From: Roseibium sp. Sym1
GTDB taxonomy: Bacteria; Pseudomonadota; Alphaproteobacteria; Rhizobiales; Stappiaceae
Direction of reading: 5' to 3'
Length of the DNA stretch: 64,000 bases
NCBI RefSeq assembly: GCF_027359675.1
Contig: NZ_CP114786.1
Location: 4,934,501-4,998,500, forward strand
In this document: positions 31,643-38,338 of the stretch, in pieces
Numbering within the stretch: the first letter of the stretch is position 1
How the letters are laid out: every line of letters begins with the position of its first letter
The notes under the pieces: generated by a model
What the model saw: the letters and a program-made list of their open reading frames with translations, nothing else
The model's database searches: none
What the model was told of the DNA's origin: nothing
Program-made: the position numbers and the translations under genes

Positions 31643-32158
31643 ATGCCAGATTTGCTTACATCAGGCGATGCTATAATCAGTTCCTGCGGGCTCTACAGAT
31701 ATTGCCTTACGCGGAAATGGGGGTTCGGCAGCCTCTGCCACTTCATAATGTTGAACCCGTCGACTGCTGACTCGACTCAAGACGATCGGACAATCCGTCG
31801 GTGTATTTCATTCAGTTTGAGAGAGGGATGTGCAGGCCTGGCTGTTTGGAACTTGTTCGCATTTCGCGCGACGGATCCAGCGGCCATGAAGGCGGCTGAC
31901 GATCCCGTTGGGCCCGCGAACGACACCTATTTGCGGCAAGGACTTGCTCTCGCCTCTGGGCCCATCATTGCTGGTTGGGGTGTTCATGGTTCGTTTATGA
32001 ATCGCGGCCAAGTCGTCTTGGACATGTTTGGTGACCGGCTCAAATGTCTCGGAAGGACGAAAGATGGTCATCCCCGTCACCCACTGTATTTGCGAAGCGA
32101 CGCTCCTCTTCGACCGCTTGCGGAACGCAGTGCGGAAAATTGCGGTACGCCTAGGTAG
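31643..32158 (+). CDS. DUF1643 domain protein
   Basis: 171 residues from ATG 31643; a longer frame from 31481 would run through the operator region. GLYRYCLTRKWGFGSLCHFI, then MLNPSTADSTQDDRTIRRCI and VWNLFAFRATDP are the canonical DUF1643 blocks; a later GWGVHG and HPLYL match the family end. Found in phages and bacteria, function not established. First gene of a + strand array of small genes. Confidence 0.88.
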   Translation: MPDLLTSGDAIISSCGLYRYCLTRKWGFGSLCHFIMLNPSTADSTQDDRTIRRCISFSLREGCAGLAVWNLFAFRATDPAAMKAADDPVGPANDTYLRQGLALASGPIIAGWGVHGSFMNRGQVVLDMFGDRLKCLGRTKDGHPRHPLYLRSDAPLRPLAERSAENCGTPR

Positions 32159-32170
32159 GTATCGCTTTGG

Positions 32171-32617
32171 ATGGCCGTCACCTATCGGCGCAAGGAACCG
32201 GACCTCAGAAATACCGGAGTAGCGGATCTAAACCGTCGCAGCCATACGTCACGTGGTGGGTTTTCCCGGGTGAACCGAAATCATCCGGGCGCGACTTTTA
32301 AGGATTGGTATCTCCATATGCGCAAGGCTACACATTTTTATTTATATGGTTTGTCCGCGATCGCGTGTGGGCGAATTTATTTTGACGAGGTTGTCAAAAT
32401 CGAGCATCGTATGCACGAAATAATGACGCTCACAAACAGATCACATGAGGTTGTTGAGCGTGGTCTTGTTCGTATTTATTCAATTTCAGAAAGCAATCAC
32501 GACGGTGTTTACGATGAGTATCGTCGGCGACTCCTTAGTAATAGCTGGGGATTGCAATCTCGGTTGCAGCAGTTACGCCGTTTGGAAAATATCCCAATAA
32601 CGGAAGCGGAATTTTAA
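32171..32617 (+). CDS. Phage protein of unknown function, 148 aa
   Basis: Basic N terminus (TYRRKEPDLRNTGVADLNRR) and a helical C-terminal part (YDEYRRRLLSNSWGLQSRLQ). A shorter start at 32318 (MRKATHFYLYGLSAIACGRI) is possible and would give a 99-residue protein with a membrane-like opening. No domain recognised. Confidence 0.5.
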   Translation: MAVTYRRKEPDLRNTGVADLNRRSHTSRGGFSRVNRNHPGATFKDWYLHMRKATHFYLYGLSAIACGRIYFDEVVKIEHRMHEIMTLTNRSHEVVERGLVRIYSISESNHDGVYDEYRRRLLSNSWGLQSRLQQLRRLENIPITEAEF

Positions 32618-32619
32618 TC

Positions 32620-32844
32620 ATGAGCCAGAGAACGATTGTCGAGTTCAACCATGACTTTGGTTACAGGATCAAAGAAGACCCTGAAGAGTTTCTACGCCTA
32701 GTCACGCTAATGATCAATGGTGGCAGCAGAGCGCGAGAGGTTGAAGATGGCCTTACCGACTTCGGCGTGACGGTTACGCCGACGCATCACCATTCTGAGG
32801 AGGCAACCGTGACAATCGGTGTATATTTCATGAAAAAGTTTTAA
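32620..32844 (+). CDS. Small phage protein, 74 aa
   Basis: ATG three bases after the previous TAA. Reads IVEFNHDFGYRIKEDPEEFL with a later VTVTPTHHHSEEATVTIGVY. Beta strands at both ends with a histidine triplet; resembles small uncharacterised phage proteins. Next gene begins four bases on. Confidence 0.6.
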   Translation: MSQRTIVEFNHDFGYRIKEDPEEFLRLVTLMINGGSRAREVEDGLTDFGVTVTPTHHHSEEATVTIGVYFMKKF

Positions 32845-32847
32845 ATT

Positions 32848-33318
32848 ATGAGCCGCATTGTCGAATACATCGGCCGTTGGGTCGATCGCAAACGCGAAGA
32901 GAAAATGATGCACGCCTTTGGCGGCATTCAAAGATGCCCTTGGTGCCGGCAGTGGGCCCAGTCGTCTGGCGACTGGCACTTCAAGACGTACGAGGAGAAC
33001 CCCTACTTGGACGTTCTGACGTGTGGTGTCTGCGGTGGAACAAGCCTGTGGCGCTTTGAGCTAGGGATGCTCTTCGAAGGTTCCCTTGAACCGCCGGTTC
33101 CAGAGTCTCTCGAGACGGGTCTGAAGGAAATGCCAAGCAGTGAAGGCGATGATCCAGATGGCTCTTTTTCTTCCTGGATCGATGTGACCCCATTCGGCGC
33201 CAACTACCAGTCGGCGGTCTGTACTGATGGTCGCCATCGATGGCGACCATTGGCAGATCCAACAGACGACGAGCCACTGAAATGGCGGCCTGGCGTTCCC
33301 CCTAAGGAAAATCTGTAG
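32848..33318 (+). CDS. Zinc-ribbon phage protein, 156 aa
   Basis: CPWCRQWAQSSGDWHF and CGVCGGTSLWRF give a C-x-x-C...C-x-x-C zinc ribbon in the first half; the second half is acidic and Pro-rich (SLETGLKEMPSSEGDDPDG). Separated by one base from the following gene. Confidence 0.6.
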   Translation: MSRIVEYIGRWVDRKREEKMMHAFGGIQRCPWCRQWAQSSGDWHFKTYEENPYLDVLTCGVCGGTSLWRFELGMLFEGSLEPPVPESLETGLKEMPSSEGDDPDGSFSSWIDVTPFGANYQSAVCTDGRHRWRPLADPTDDEPLKWRPGVPPKENL

Positions 33319-33319
33319 G

Positions 33320-33571
33320 ATGGCACACGTGAACCACTCTGAAGCTGTAAGTGATATCGAACACGCGCTCCATGAGGTTCGCGCGGCGTTCGTCAAACAT
33401 CGCATACCCGTGCCTGACATCTTGCGGTGGACCAACCCAAAAGACGCTGGCAGAGCGAAGGAAATTCTCTATTCATTAGCGACGCGAGACGAGTTGGTGA
33501 ACTTTCGTTTTGCACAGCCTTCGGAGTCTTACGGTGATAGGATTGCTACCTTCAACATCGAGTGGATTTGA
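33320..33571 (+). CDS. Small phage protein, 83 aa
   Basis: Helical N-terminal half (SEAVSDIEHALHEVRAAFVK) then a winged-helix-like pair (KDAGRAKEILYSLATRDELV). Could be a small DNA- or protein-binding factor; no named family recognised. Confidence 0.55.
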   Translation: MAHVNHSEAVSDIEHALHEVRAAFVKHRIPVPDILRWTNPKDAGRAKEILYSLATRDELVNFRFAQPSESYGDRIATFNIEWI

Positions 33572-33575
33572 AAGG

Positions 33576-33665
33576 ATGCGATACCACTGGGTGTGGGATC
33601 CTGGCGTCCTTGGAGGGAAATATCTCGTTCCCGGCTGCATGCACCGCGCGATGGGAGCGCGTTGA
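33576..33665 (+). CDS. Putative 29-aa phage peptide
   Basis: ATG preceded by AAAGG, four bases after the upstream stop. Encodes MRYHWVWDPGVLGGKYLVPG followed by CMHRAMGAR. The aromatic V-W-D-P-G / L-V-P-G-C pattern looks protein-like and I associate it with short phage ORFs, but length limits confidence. Confidence 0.4.
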   Translation: MRYHWVWDPGVLGGKYLVPGCMHRAMGAR

Positions 33666-33712
33666 CAAGGATGTTGAAGATTTTATTGAAGTGATGTGGG
33701 CTGAAGGCCTGT

Positions 33713-33934
33713 GTGAATAAGGGAGCCACTGCTGTGCAGACGTGCGTTGATGAGGGCCTAAAATGTGATTGCGGCAATCGACCGGCGGTCGAATGGCGTC
33801 CGGGCGGTGCGTTCCATCAGCGCGCAAAGTGCTCATGCGGGAAGGTTACGCGATGGGCAAACTGCGGACATGATGCAAGCGCAGCCGAATTTTGGTGTAG
33901 CGGTACCTTCGTGGAAGATCGACCGTCCAGTTAA
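33713..33934 (+). CDS. Small Cys-rich zinc-binding protein, 73 aa
   Basis: GTG at 33713 (or GTG 33734, starting VQTC). LKCDCGNRPAVEWRPGGAFH then AKCSCGKVTRWANCGH supplies paired C-x-C motifs. Acts most likely as a small metal-binding adaptor; function unknown. Start uncertain because no strong ribosome binding site was seen. Confidence 0.5.
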   Translation: MNKGATAVQTCVDEGLKCDCGNRPAVEWRPGGAFHQRAKCSCGKVTRWANCGHDASAAEFWCSGTFVEDRPSS

Positions 33935-33945
33935 GGGAGTTGAGC

Positions 33946-34131
33946 ATGTTGCGTGTAACAGAAATCAAGATTTGCCCAATAACGTTATGCGACCGCTTGC
34001 GGAAGCTTCAACATAATATGACAGACAACAATGAACATGACGCCGCTTTTCTCGTTGATCTGTCGATTGAGACAATTAAGAGCTTAGCGGAAAGACAGGT
34101 TGATCGACAGGGTGATGATTCAAATGAATGA
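33946..34131 (+). CDS. Small phage protein, 61 aa
   Basis: ATG 33946 preceded by AAGGGAG. Reads LRVTEIKICPITLCDRLRKL with a helical acidic second half (FLVDLSIETIKSLAERQVDR). Its TGA overlaps the next start region (ATGAATGA). Confidence 0.5.
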   Translation: MLRVTEIKICPITLCDRLRKLQHNMTDNNEHDAAFLVDLSIETIKSLAERQVDRQGDDSNE

Positions 34132-34438
34132 ATTGACCGATGCCCAGTGGTGTTTTCTTGATCTCCTGATGCAAGCCAAGAAGAGGGGTGTCACCCGCGT
34201 CCATCGCCTTGAAATTCTAAGTTCTCAATCCATCCCGAAAGAGGCGGCGATGAAGCTGGTGTGGGCAGGTCTTGGCCTCGCTGCTGGTGAGTTTGTCGCA
34301 CTGCATGACCTTCACGATTTCGAAATTACGCCAGCAGGCGAACAAGTTTACCAGGCGCGCTTTGGGACGGACGCAGCGCCAACGAGCGCTGCTGACACCG
34401 TTATCCATCTACCTGGGGCCGGTGGGTATCAGAACTGA
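34124..34438 (+). CDS. Small helix-turn-helix-like phage protein, 104 aa
   Basis: ATG 34124 within the end of the preceding gene. First 75 residues resemble a small winged helix (WCFLDLLMQAKKRGVTRVHR, then EFVALHDLHDFEITPAGEQV), with the ITPAGE turn seen in many MarR-like or phage DNA-binding folds. A DNA-binding role is plausible but unproven. Confidence 0.5.
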   Translation: MNELTDAQWCFLDLLMQAKKRGVTRVHRLEILSSQSIPKEAAMKLVWAGLGLAAGEFVALHDLHDFEITPAGEQVYQARFGTDAAPTSAADTVIHLPGAGGYQN

Positions 34439-34463
34439 CAATATTTGAACAAGGGAGAGTCAA

Positions 34464-34694
34464 GTGCCAACGCCGATACAGCAGATGATCGACGCCGCTT
34501 GTGGTGTGCAACCTGGCGATTTTGTCACCCTCCGATGTCCGGGCTGTAAGGCGGAAAAGCGTGTTCGGAAGGATGTTACGGATCCGGATGGTACTGCCAT
34601 TGTCGAGTTTCAGTGTCCCGACTGCAATCCAGGAGATTTTGATATCCCGACCTACTTTGACGAAAACGGCATAGAACTACTGTTTGAGGAATGA
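34464..34694 (+). CDS. Zinc-ribbon phage protein, 76 aa
   Basis: GTG start preceded by AGGGAGAG. TLRCPGCKAEKRVRKDV and VEFQCPDCNPGDFD form a C-x-x-C...C-x-x-C ribbon with about 25 residues between the pairs. Acidic C terminus. Function unknown. Confidence 0.65.
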   Translation: MPTPIQQMIDAACGVQPGDFVTLRCPGCKAEKRVRKDVTDPDGTAIVEFQCPDCNPGDFDIPTYFDENGIELLFEE

Positions 34695-34706
34695 GGATTC
34701 AAGGTA

Positions 34707-34991
34707 ATGACTTGGGAACCGCACGCGGATGGGTTCGTGAATGGTGATGTCGGTGTTTTCCCGTTTTTCACCGGCGCTTGGGTGGTTTGGGAAAGGGTGA
34801 GCGGAGAATGGCAGGAGGTAGAGCCAATGATCGTTGCTCCACGCCAGGGTAGAGATTTCTATCCTGGCCATAACCCTCCCTATCGTTTTTGGACTCGAGA
34901 TCGCAACGCCACAATTGCGGCTGCTAAAGCGTTGGCTTTGGTCTACGCGAGAGAGAAAAGGCAAGGAGATGTCAGAAATAAAGTTGGATGA
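34707..34991 (+). CDS. Phage protein of unknown function, 94 aa
   Basis: Trp/Phe-rich beta protein (GVFPFFTGAWVVWERVSGEW) ending in a helix (AAAKALALVYAREKRQ). Overlaps the next gene by 23 bases. No domain recognised. Confidence 0.55.
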   Translation: MTWEPHADGFVNGDVGVFPFFTGAWVVWERVSGEWQEVEPMIVAPRQGRDFYPGHNPPYRFWTRDRNATIAAAKALALVYAREKRQGDVRNKVG

Positions 34992-35388
34992 CGTGAAACG
35001 GCTGCCGGTTAAAAACGGTGATATCGTTCTGATCCGGTTGCCGTATGAACCTACGACTGAAGCCGTGTCCAAGATCAATAACGAAATCAGGAAGCCCTTA
35101 CATAGTCAGGGTTTCCCCGGTGTTGATGTGATCGTGGTCGGTCCGGATGTTGAGGTATCTGTGATCACTCCAACTGGGCCCGCGGTTTCGTGTTTCGAAA
35201 AGGAAAAGATAACCGAGGAGCAAAGAGGGCTCCTGATGTACAAGACCACGGCTTGGCGCCGCATAGCTGAAGCAGTCGGACCTCAACATTCAGCGTGGGA
35301 TTTTATAACGGATGCTGAAGCTGCTTTACGCGGGGAAAAGACAATCTTGTCGACTGATGAGCTTTTGAGTTACAGCGACCCAGAATAG
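34969..35388 (+). CDS. Phage protein of unknown function, 139 aa
   Basis: ATG 34969 within the preceding gene; the longer frame to 34834 would overlap it almost completely. A compact alpha/beta start (VKNGDIVLIRLPYEPTTEAV) with the segment VDVIVVGPDVEVSVITP. Last gene of the + strand block, converging with the FkbM gene. Function unknown. Confidence 0.6.
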   Translation: MSEIKLDDVKRLPVKNGDIVLIRLPYEPTTEAVSKINNEIRKPLHSQGFPGVDVIVVGPDVEVSVITPTGPAVSCFEKEKITEEQRGLLMYKTTAWRRIAEAVGPQHSAWDFITDAEAALRGEKTILSTDELLSYSDPE

Positions 35389-35434
35389 AGGTGAAAATGG
35401 CCAGGCGCAGGAGGCGTTAAGTGTCCGACAATGG

Positions 35435-36160
35435 CTACATATTCGGAACAAAAATCTTATCCGGATTCAGGTCCTCGGCGACTTTGTAGCCTCGTTTCAA
35501 AAGGAATTTTTCCGCGGCGTCGTTCGCTGTGCCATAACGTGAGCGTGCGAATTTGCCGCCAGTTTCCATGATCACGACAGGTCGGAATTTTTCGATGGTT
35601 TCCCTGGCGCCTTTGAGAACCTGATATTCGTATCCTTCGACGTCGATCTTTATGAGATCGACGGCCGGCCAGGCGAACTCGTCGATTGCAGTGACTTCGA
35701 AATCTTCTCCCGGGCCGATGAATCGCGAGCCCGTGCTTCCTTTCCGTTTTTCGTCCTCACAGATAGATCCGGTACCGTGCTCTTCGCCAACACCTATGTG
35801 GTGTTCTGTTACATTGTGTTTTTCGGACATATTTATCCGCAGACACTCAAAGGTATCCGGGGCCATTTCGAAAGCGTGAACTTCGTCGAAGCGCTTGGCC
35901 ATAGAGGCAGTCCAGAAGCCGCAGTGGGCACCAATGTCCAAAGCAACACGCCACTTGGTCACGTATTTGAATGCCGCTTTCAAGTGGTTGATCTGAAATT
36001 TGTTTGATTTTCCAACACCGTGAACAAACCGCGGAACGCCTTTGTCAATGTCCGGCACGTACCACCCTTGAGTTTTATTCACAGCAATCTTCTTTTCATC
36101 TCTGGTGATTAATTCCGCTATGCATAGCAGAAATTTATACGCATGTCTCGACTTCTCCAT
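35435..36160 (-). CDS. FkbM-family methyltransferase
   Basis: 241 residues. VALDIGAHCGFWTASMA is the SAM-binding motif I; the following VHAFEMAPDTFECLRINM and DLIKIDVEGYEYQVLKGARE are characteristic of FkbM enzymes, which O-methylate sugars, peptides or small molecules. Coupled to the 59-residue gene upstream (26-base overlap). Located beside the repressor, a typical place for lysogenic-conversion genes; a surface-modifying role is inferred. Confidence 0.85.
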   Translation of the reverse strand: MEKSRHAYKFLLCIAELITRDEKKIAVNKTQGWYVPDIDKGVPRFVHGVGKSNKFQINHLKAAFKYVTKWRVALDIGAHCGFWTASMAKRFDEVHAFEMAPDTFECLRINMSEKHNVTEHHIGVGEEHGTGSICEDEKRKGSTGSRFIGPGEDFEVTAIDEFAWPAVDLIKIDVEGYEYQVLKGARETIEKFRPVVIMETGGKFARSRYGTANDAAEKFLLKRGYKVAEDLNPDKIFVPNM

Positions 36161-36314
36161 GCGCGTCGTCTTCTAGGTCTTCTAGATCTGTACCGGCCGC
36201 GGCCAACGCATCCAGGACTTCTGGTTTAATCCGCGCCGCGATGATTATCTCATCGCTGTCTTCAATGATCTCGATGAAGGCGGAAATGACATTCAAAATG
36301 CGACCGTTGACCAT
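36135..36314 (-). CDS. Small acidic protein, 59 aa
   Basis: ATG at 36314, preceded on the minus strand by AGGAGGG, a strong ribosome binding site. The product is acidic (IEIIEDSDEIIIAARIKPEV, then LEDLEDDA) and overlaps the FkbM start by 26 bases. Too short for confident family assignment; may help expression of or bind the methyltransferase. Confidence 0.65.
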   Translation of the reverse strand: MVNGRILNVISAFIEIIEDSDEIIIAARIKPEVLDALAAAGTDLEDLEDDAHGEVETCV

Positions 36315-36415
36315 ACCAATCCCTCCTACATGAAGCTTTTATTACAAACTTATGCAGGGTTTCTTACAATAGGAATTGTTCGCTGGTTAAGGTTATATGC
36401 AGCGCACAGGTTGCG

Positions 36416-37186
36416 CTATTTCGCGACTCTCGCGTATAACATGAAGGATATGACATCATCAATTTTGACAGTGGTTTCAGACAGATCGAGGGTATGCGCA
36501 TATGACATTGCGAAATGTCGAAAGACAAGCAGATAGATGCGTGCCATCATCAGTTTCTGGGCTTTATCGACGATCAAAAGATCAGCGGAACCATCAAGGA
36601 TCTCGTCTGCGATTTTTTTTATCACTTCTTCGTTCGCGCGCTGAAAATTACTCCTTCGTTTCCTACTAGCATTGAGGATCGCGGTTTGCGCTGCCAAGTA
36701 GAAATCCCGGTGAGTTGAAACCCATTCTAGTGCTAGTGTTGTTGACGATGCAAAACGTTCCCTTACAGTTTGGCCCTGTACCTTAGATAAATTTTCGATT
36801 GCGAGCACAGGAACGGTCCTCAAATAGACGTCGATAATCAGATCGTTCGGGGTGACCCATTCAGTCTGCAGTGATGGCAGGGTTACGCCAGTGCAGCGAG
36901 CCACTTCCTCCAAGGTGACAAGTGATCCCAATCGCTCCACGATCGGGCCGGCTAATTCCAACACTTCGGTTCTATCGAAGGTAATTCGATTGATTAATTG
37001 GTCGATTCCAATCTGCTCCGCGTCAGCTAAAGCGACGAGTTTAGATGCGCCGAGATCGTTCGTCGTGCCATCCAGGAAAGAGTACACTGTTCGCGACGGA
37101 ACGTTTGCACGTCGACACCAGGCGCTTACCGTAATTTTGTTTGCCTTGATGTGGTTTTTTAGCGCGCGACGTATTTTATTTTGCAT
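36416..37186 (-). CDS. Repressor-like protein: Cro-type HTH plus TetR-like second half
   Basis: 256 residues. The first 65 look like a phage repressor HTH (ITVSAWCRRANVPSRTVYSF ending LDGT), directly followed by FDRTEVLELAGPIVERLGSL and TLEEVARCTGVTLPSLQTEW, a second HTH of TetR_N style, and an all-helical C-terminal domain (VRERFASSTTLALEWVSTHR and later segments) like TetR ligand domains. There is no S24/LexA-type peptidase, so induction by RecA-driven self-cleavage is not expected. It lies at the right end, next to the att site, reading inward. Confidence 0.7.
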   Translation of the reverse strand: MQNKIRRALKNHIKANKITVSAWCRRANVPSRTVYSFLDGTTNDLGASKLVALADAEQIGIDQLINRITFDRTEVLELAGPIVERLGSLVTLEEVARCTGVTLPSLQTEWVTPNDLIIDVYLRTVPVLAIENLSKVQGQTVRERFASSTTLALEWVSTHRDFYLAAQTAILNASRKRRSNFQRANEEVIKKIADEILDGSADLLIVDKAQKLMMARIYLLVFRHFAMSYAHTLDLSETTVKIDDVISFMLYARVAK

Positions 37187-37287
37187 CTTTTAGGAAGCTG
37201 CGTTTTCGTGTCCAGATTTTCTGAAGCGGACAATCTGTCAGCTGCCGTCCTTAGGTGCAACATAGAATAAAATAATATCCGAATAAT

Positions 37288-37304
37288 TTACAGCATATCT
37301 GTAA
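37288..37304. promoter_or_regulatory. Inverted repeat upstream of repressor-like gene
   Basis: Perfect inverted repeat TTACAG-CATAT-CTGTAA about 100 bases upstream of the repressor start; the word ATTTACAG recurs as a direct copy near 37338-37345. AT-rich surroundings. A candidate autoregulatory operator. Confidence 0.45.
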
Positions 37305-37373
37305 GGTATTGATTTATAATATGGTGATTTTTGGTGAATTTACAGTTAAAGCATTGAATTTAAATCAAAACAC

Positions 37374-37416
37374 ACTGATTAAAAGTCAGTTGCTCTACCA
37401 GCTGAGCTATCGGCTC
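37374..37416 (-). tRNA. tRNA-Lys(UUU), 5' fragment only; probable phage attachment site
   Basis: On the minus strand: acceptor 5' strand GAGCCGA (37416-37410), TA, D stem GCTC / GAGC with loop AGCTGGTA, anticodon stem ACTGA / TCAGT with loop CTTTTAA and anticodon TTT at 37383-37381. After the anticodon stem, the sequence is AT-rich and no acceptor 3' strand (TCGGCTC) or CCA follows. The break marks the junction with the prophage. Confidence 0.8.
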
Positions 37417-37788
37417 TCACCAATTTCCGGTGCGTGCGGGTGCGTCGTTGCCGGCGCCGCCGCGTTGGTGGCGTGTGTTTAGGCCGACACCGATTTGATT
37501 GCAAGAGGCAAATTGGATTTTTTCAAAAGCCCTGGGGAAAGCACTCCCGGGCGGAATTCAGCATTGCAATCGCATCCGTATTAAGGTGCCGGGAGGCTTC
37601 CTTTTCAGTGAAACCATTAATAATAAAATACCGATCGACAGTATTGACAAGTACAACATTCGGCATGTCTGAATTCACTAATCAAGAGGTTTCATTTTTA
37701 AGCAAATAATGATCATTCTCCTGCAAAAACTGTCAGGTAGCGCAATAAAGCATTGTGATGTAACGTTATCTTGCACATGAGAGGTTAC
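37417..37788. other. Intergenic region with tRNA-Lys promoter side; no gene seen
   Basis: Begins with GC-rich sequence upstream of the tRNA on the minus strand, where its promoter should lie, and becomes AT-rich before the next gene. An open frame at 37434-37709 has Arg-rich then low-complexity content and no ribosome binding site, so it is not called. Confidence 0.5.
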
Positions 37789-38082
37789 ATGCACACAACG
37801 ACAATCGACACCCATACGAACTCAGTCGAGTTCGATTTCGTGAAGGGACACATCGCTGCCACGATGACCCTGATTCACGGATTGATAGACCAGGGCCTGA
37901 TTGACCGGGAACGTCTGGACGCATTTTTCGGCGCGTTCATTGGCGACCTGCCGCACAATCGGGAGACGCTCGGGCTGAGGCTGATCCTCGACCAGTGGCG
38001 CCAGGGGCTCCGGGACGGTGAGGCCGAAGAGGAGCTGAAGAGCAAACTCTTCGAGGTGATCCGGGGAGGGCGTACAAACTAG
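37789..38082 (+). CDS. Conserved hypothetical protein, 97 aa
   Basis: ATG 37789 preceded by GAGAGG; in-frame ATG 37777 and TTG 37771 are alternatives. All-helical product (HIAATMTLIHGLIDQGLIDR, then ETLGLRLILDQWRQGLRDGE). No domain recognised. It is the first chromosomal gene right of the att site and has its own terminator 54 bases downstream. Confidence 0.65.
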   Translation: MHTTTIDTHTNSVEFDFVKGHIAATMTLIHGLIDQGLIDRERLDAFFGAFIGDLPHNRETLGLRLILDQWRQGLRDGEAEEELKSKLFEVIRGGRTN

Positions 38083-38135
38083 ATCCACCGGGTATGGCCG
38101 GCCGGGGTAGGGGCCGGAGCATATCAGGGCAGACC

Positions 38136-38158
38136 AAGGCGCGGCGGCGCCTTTTTTT
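38136..38158 (+). terminator. Rho-independent terminator
   Basis: Perfect 7-base-pair stem AAGGCGC / GCGCCTT with a four-base loop, then continuing T residues. Ends the transcript of the 97-residue gene. Confidence 0.88.
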
Positions 38159-38338
38159 GTGTCCGGCAACGACTTGTTTCGCGCCGGTCCAAAAAAACGG
38201 AACTTTCTTCTGCCGTGCGATCACTTTCGCCTTGAGGTCAGGGCTTTCGATACGAAGCGTGCTGGTCAATCTGCGGAGTGTTTGTTATCCCTAGATGATC
38301 GGCACGCGCCGTGGTCAGCGGATTGTGAGTACGGTATT

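Larger units (their letters stand above)
1..37380. mobile_element. Prophage (siphovirus type), left end outside window
   Basis: Continuous set of phage genes: head completion, tail, fibre and lysis genes on + from 1 to 16.1 kb, then early/accessory genes in alternating strand blocks to 37.2 kb. Base composition is visibly lower in GC than the chromosome beyond 37.4 kb. The right boundary is placed at a tRNA-Lys gene that breaks off after its anticodon stem. Terminase, portal, capsid and integrase are not in the window, so at least one further phage segment must lie to the left. A long non-contractile tail is inferred from the large tape measure and the absence of sheath or baseplate-wedge genes. 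Confidence 0.95.

Noticed and set aside
37337-37372. T-arm-like hairpin next to the truncated tRNA-Lys
   Set aside because: A four-base stem with seven-base loop exists, but the acceptor 3' strand and CCA are missing, so the tRNA is not restored here.
37434-37709. 91-codon open frame between the tRNA fragment and the first chromosomal gene
   Set aside because: Arg-rich start from GC-rich DNA upstream of a tRNA, then low-complexity AT-rich sequence; no ribosome binding site.
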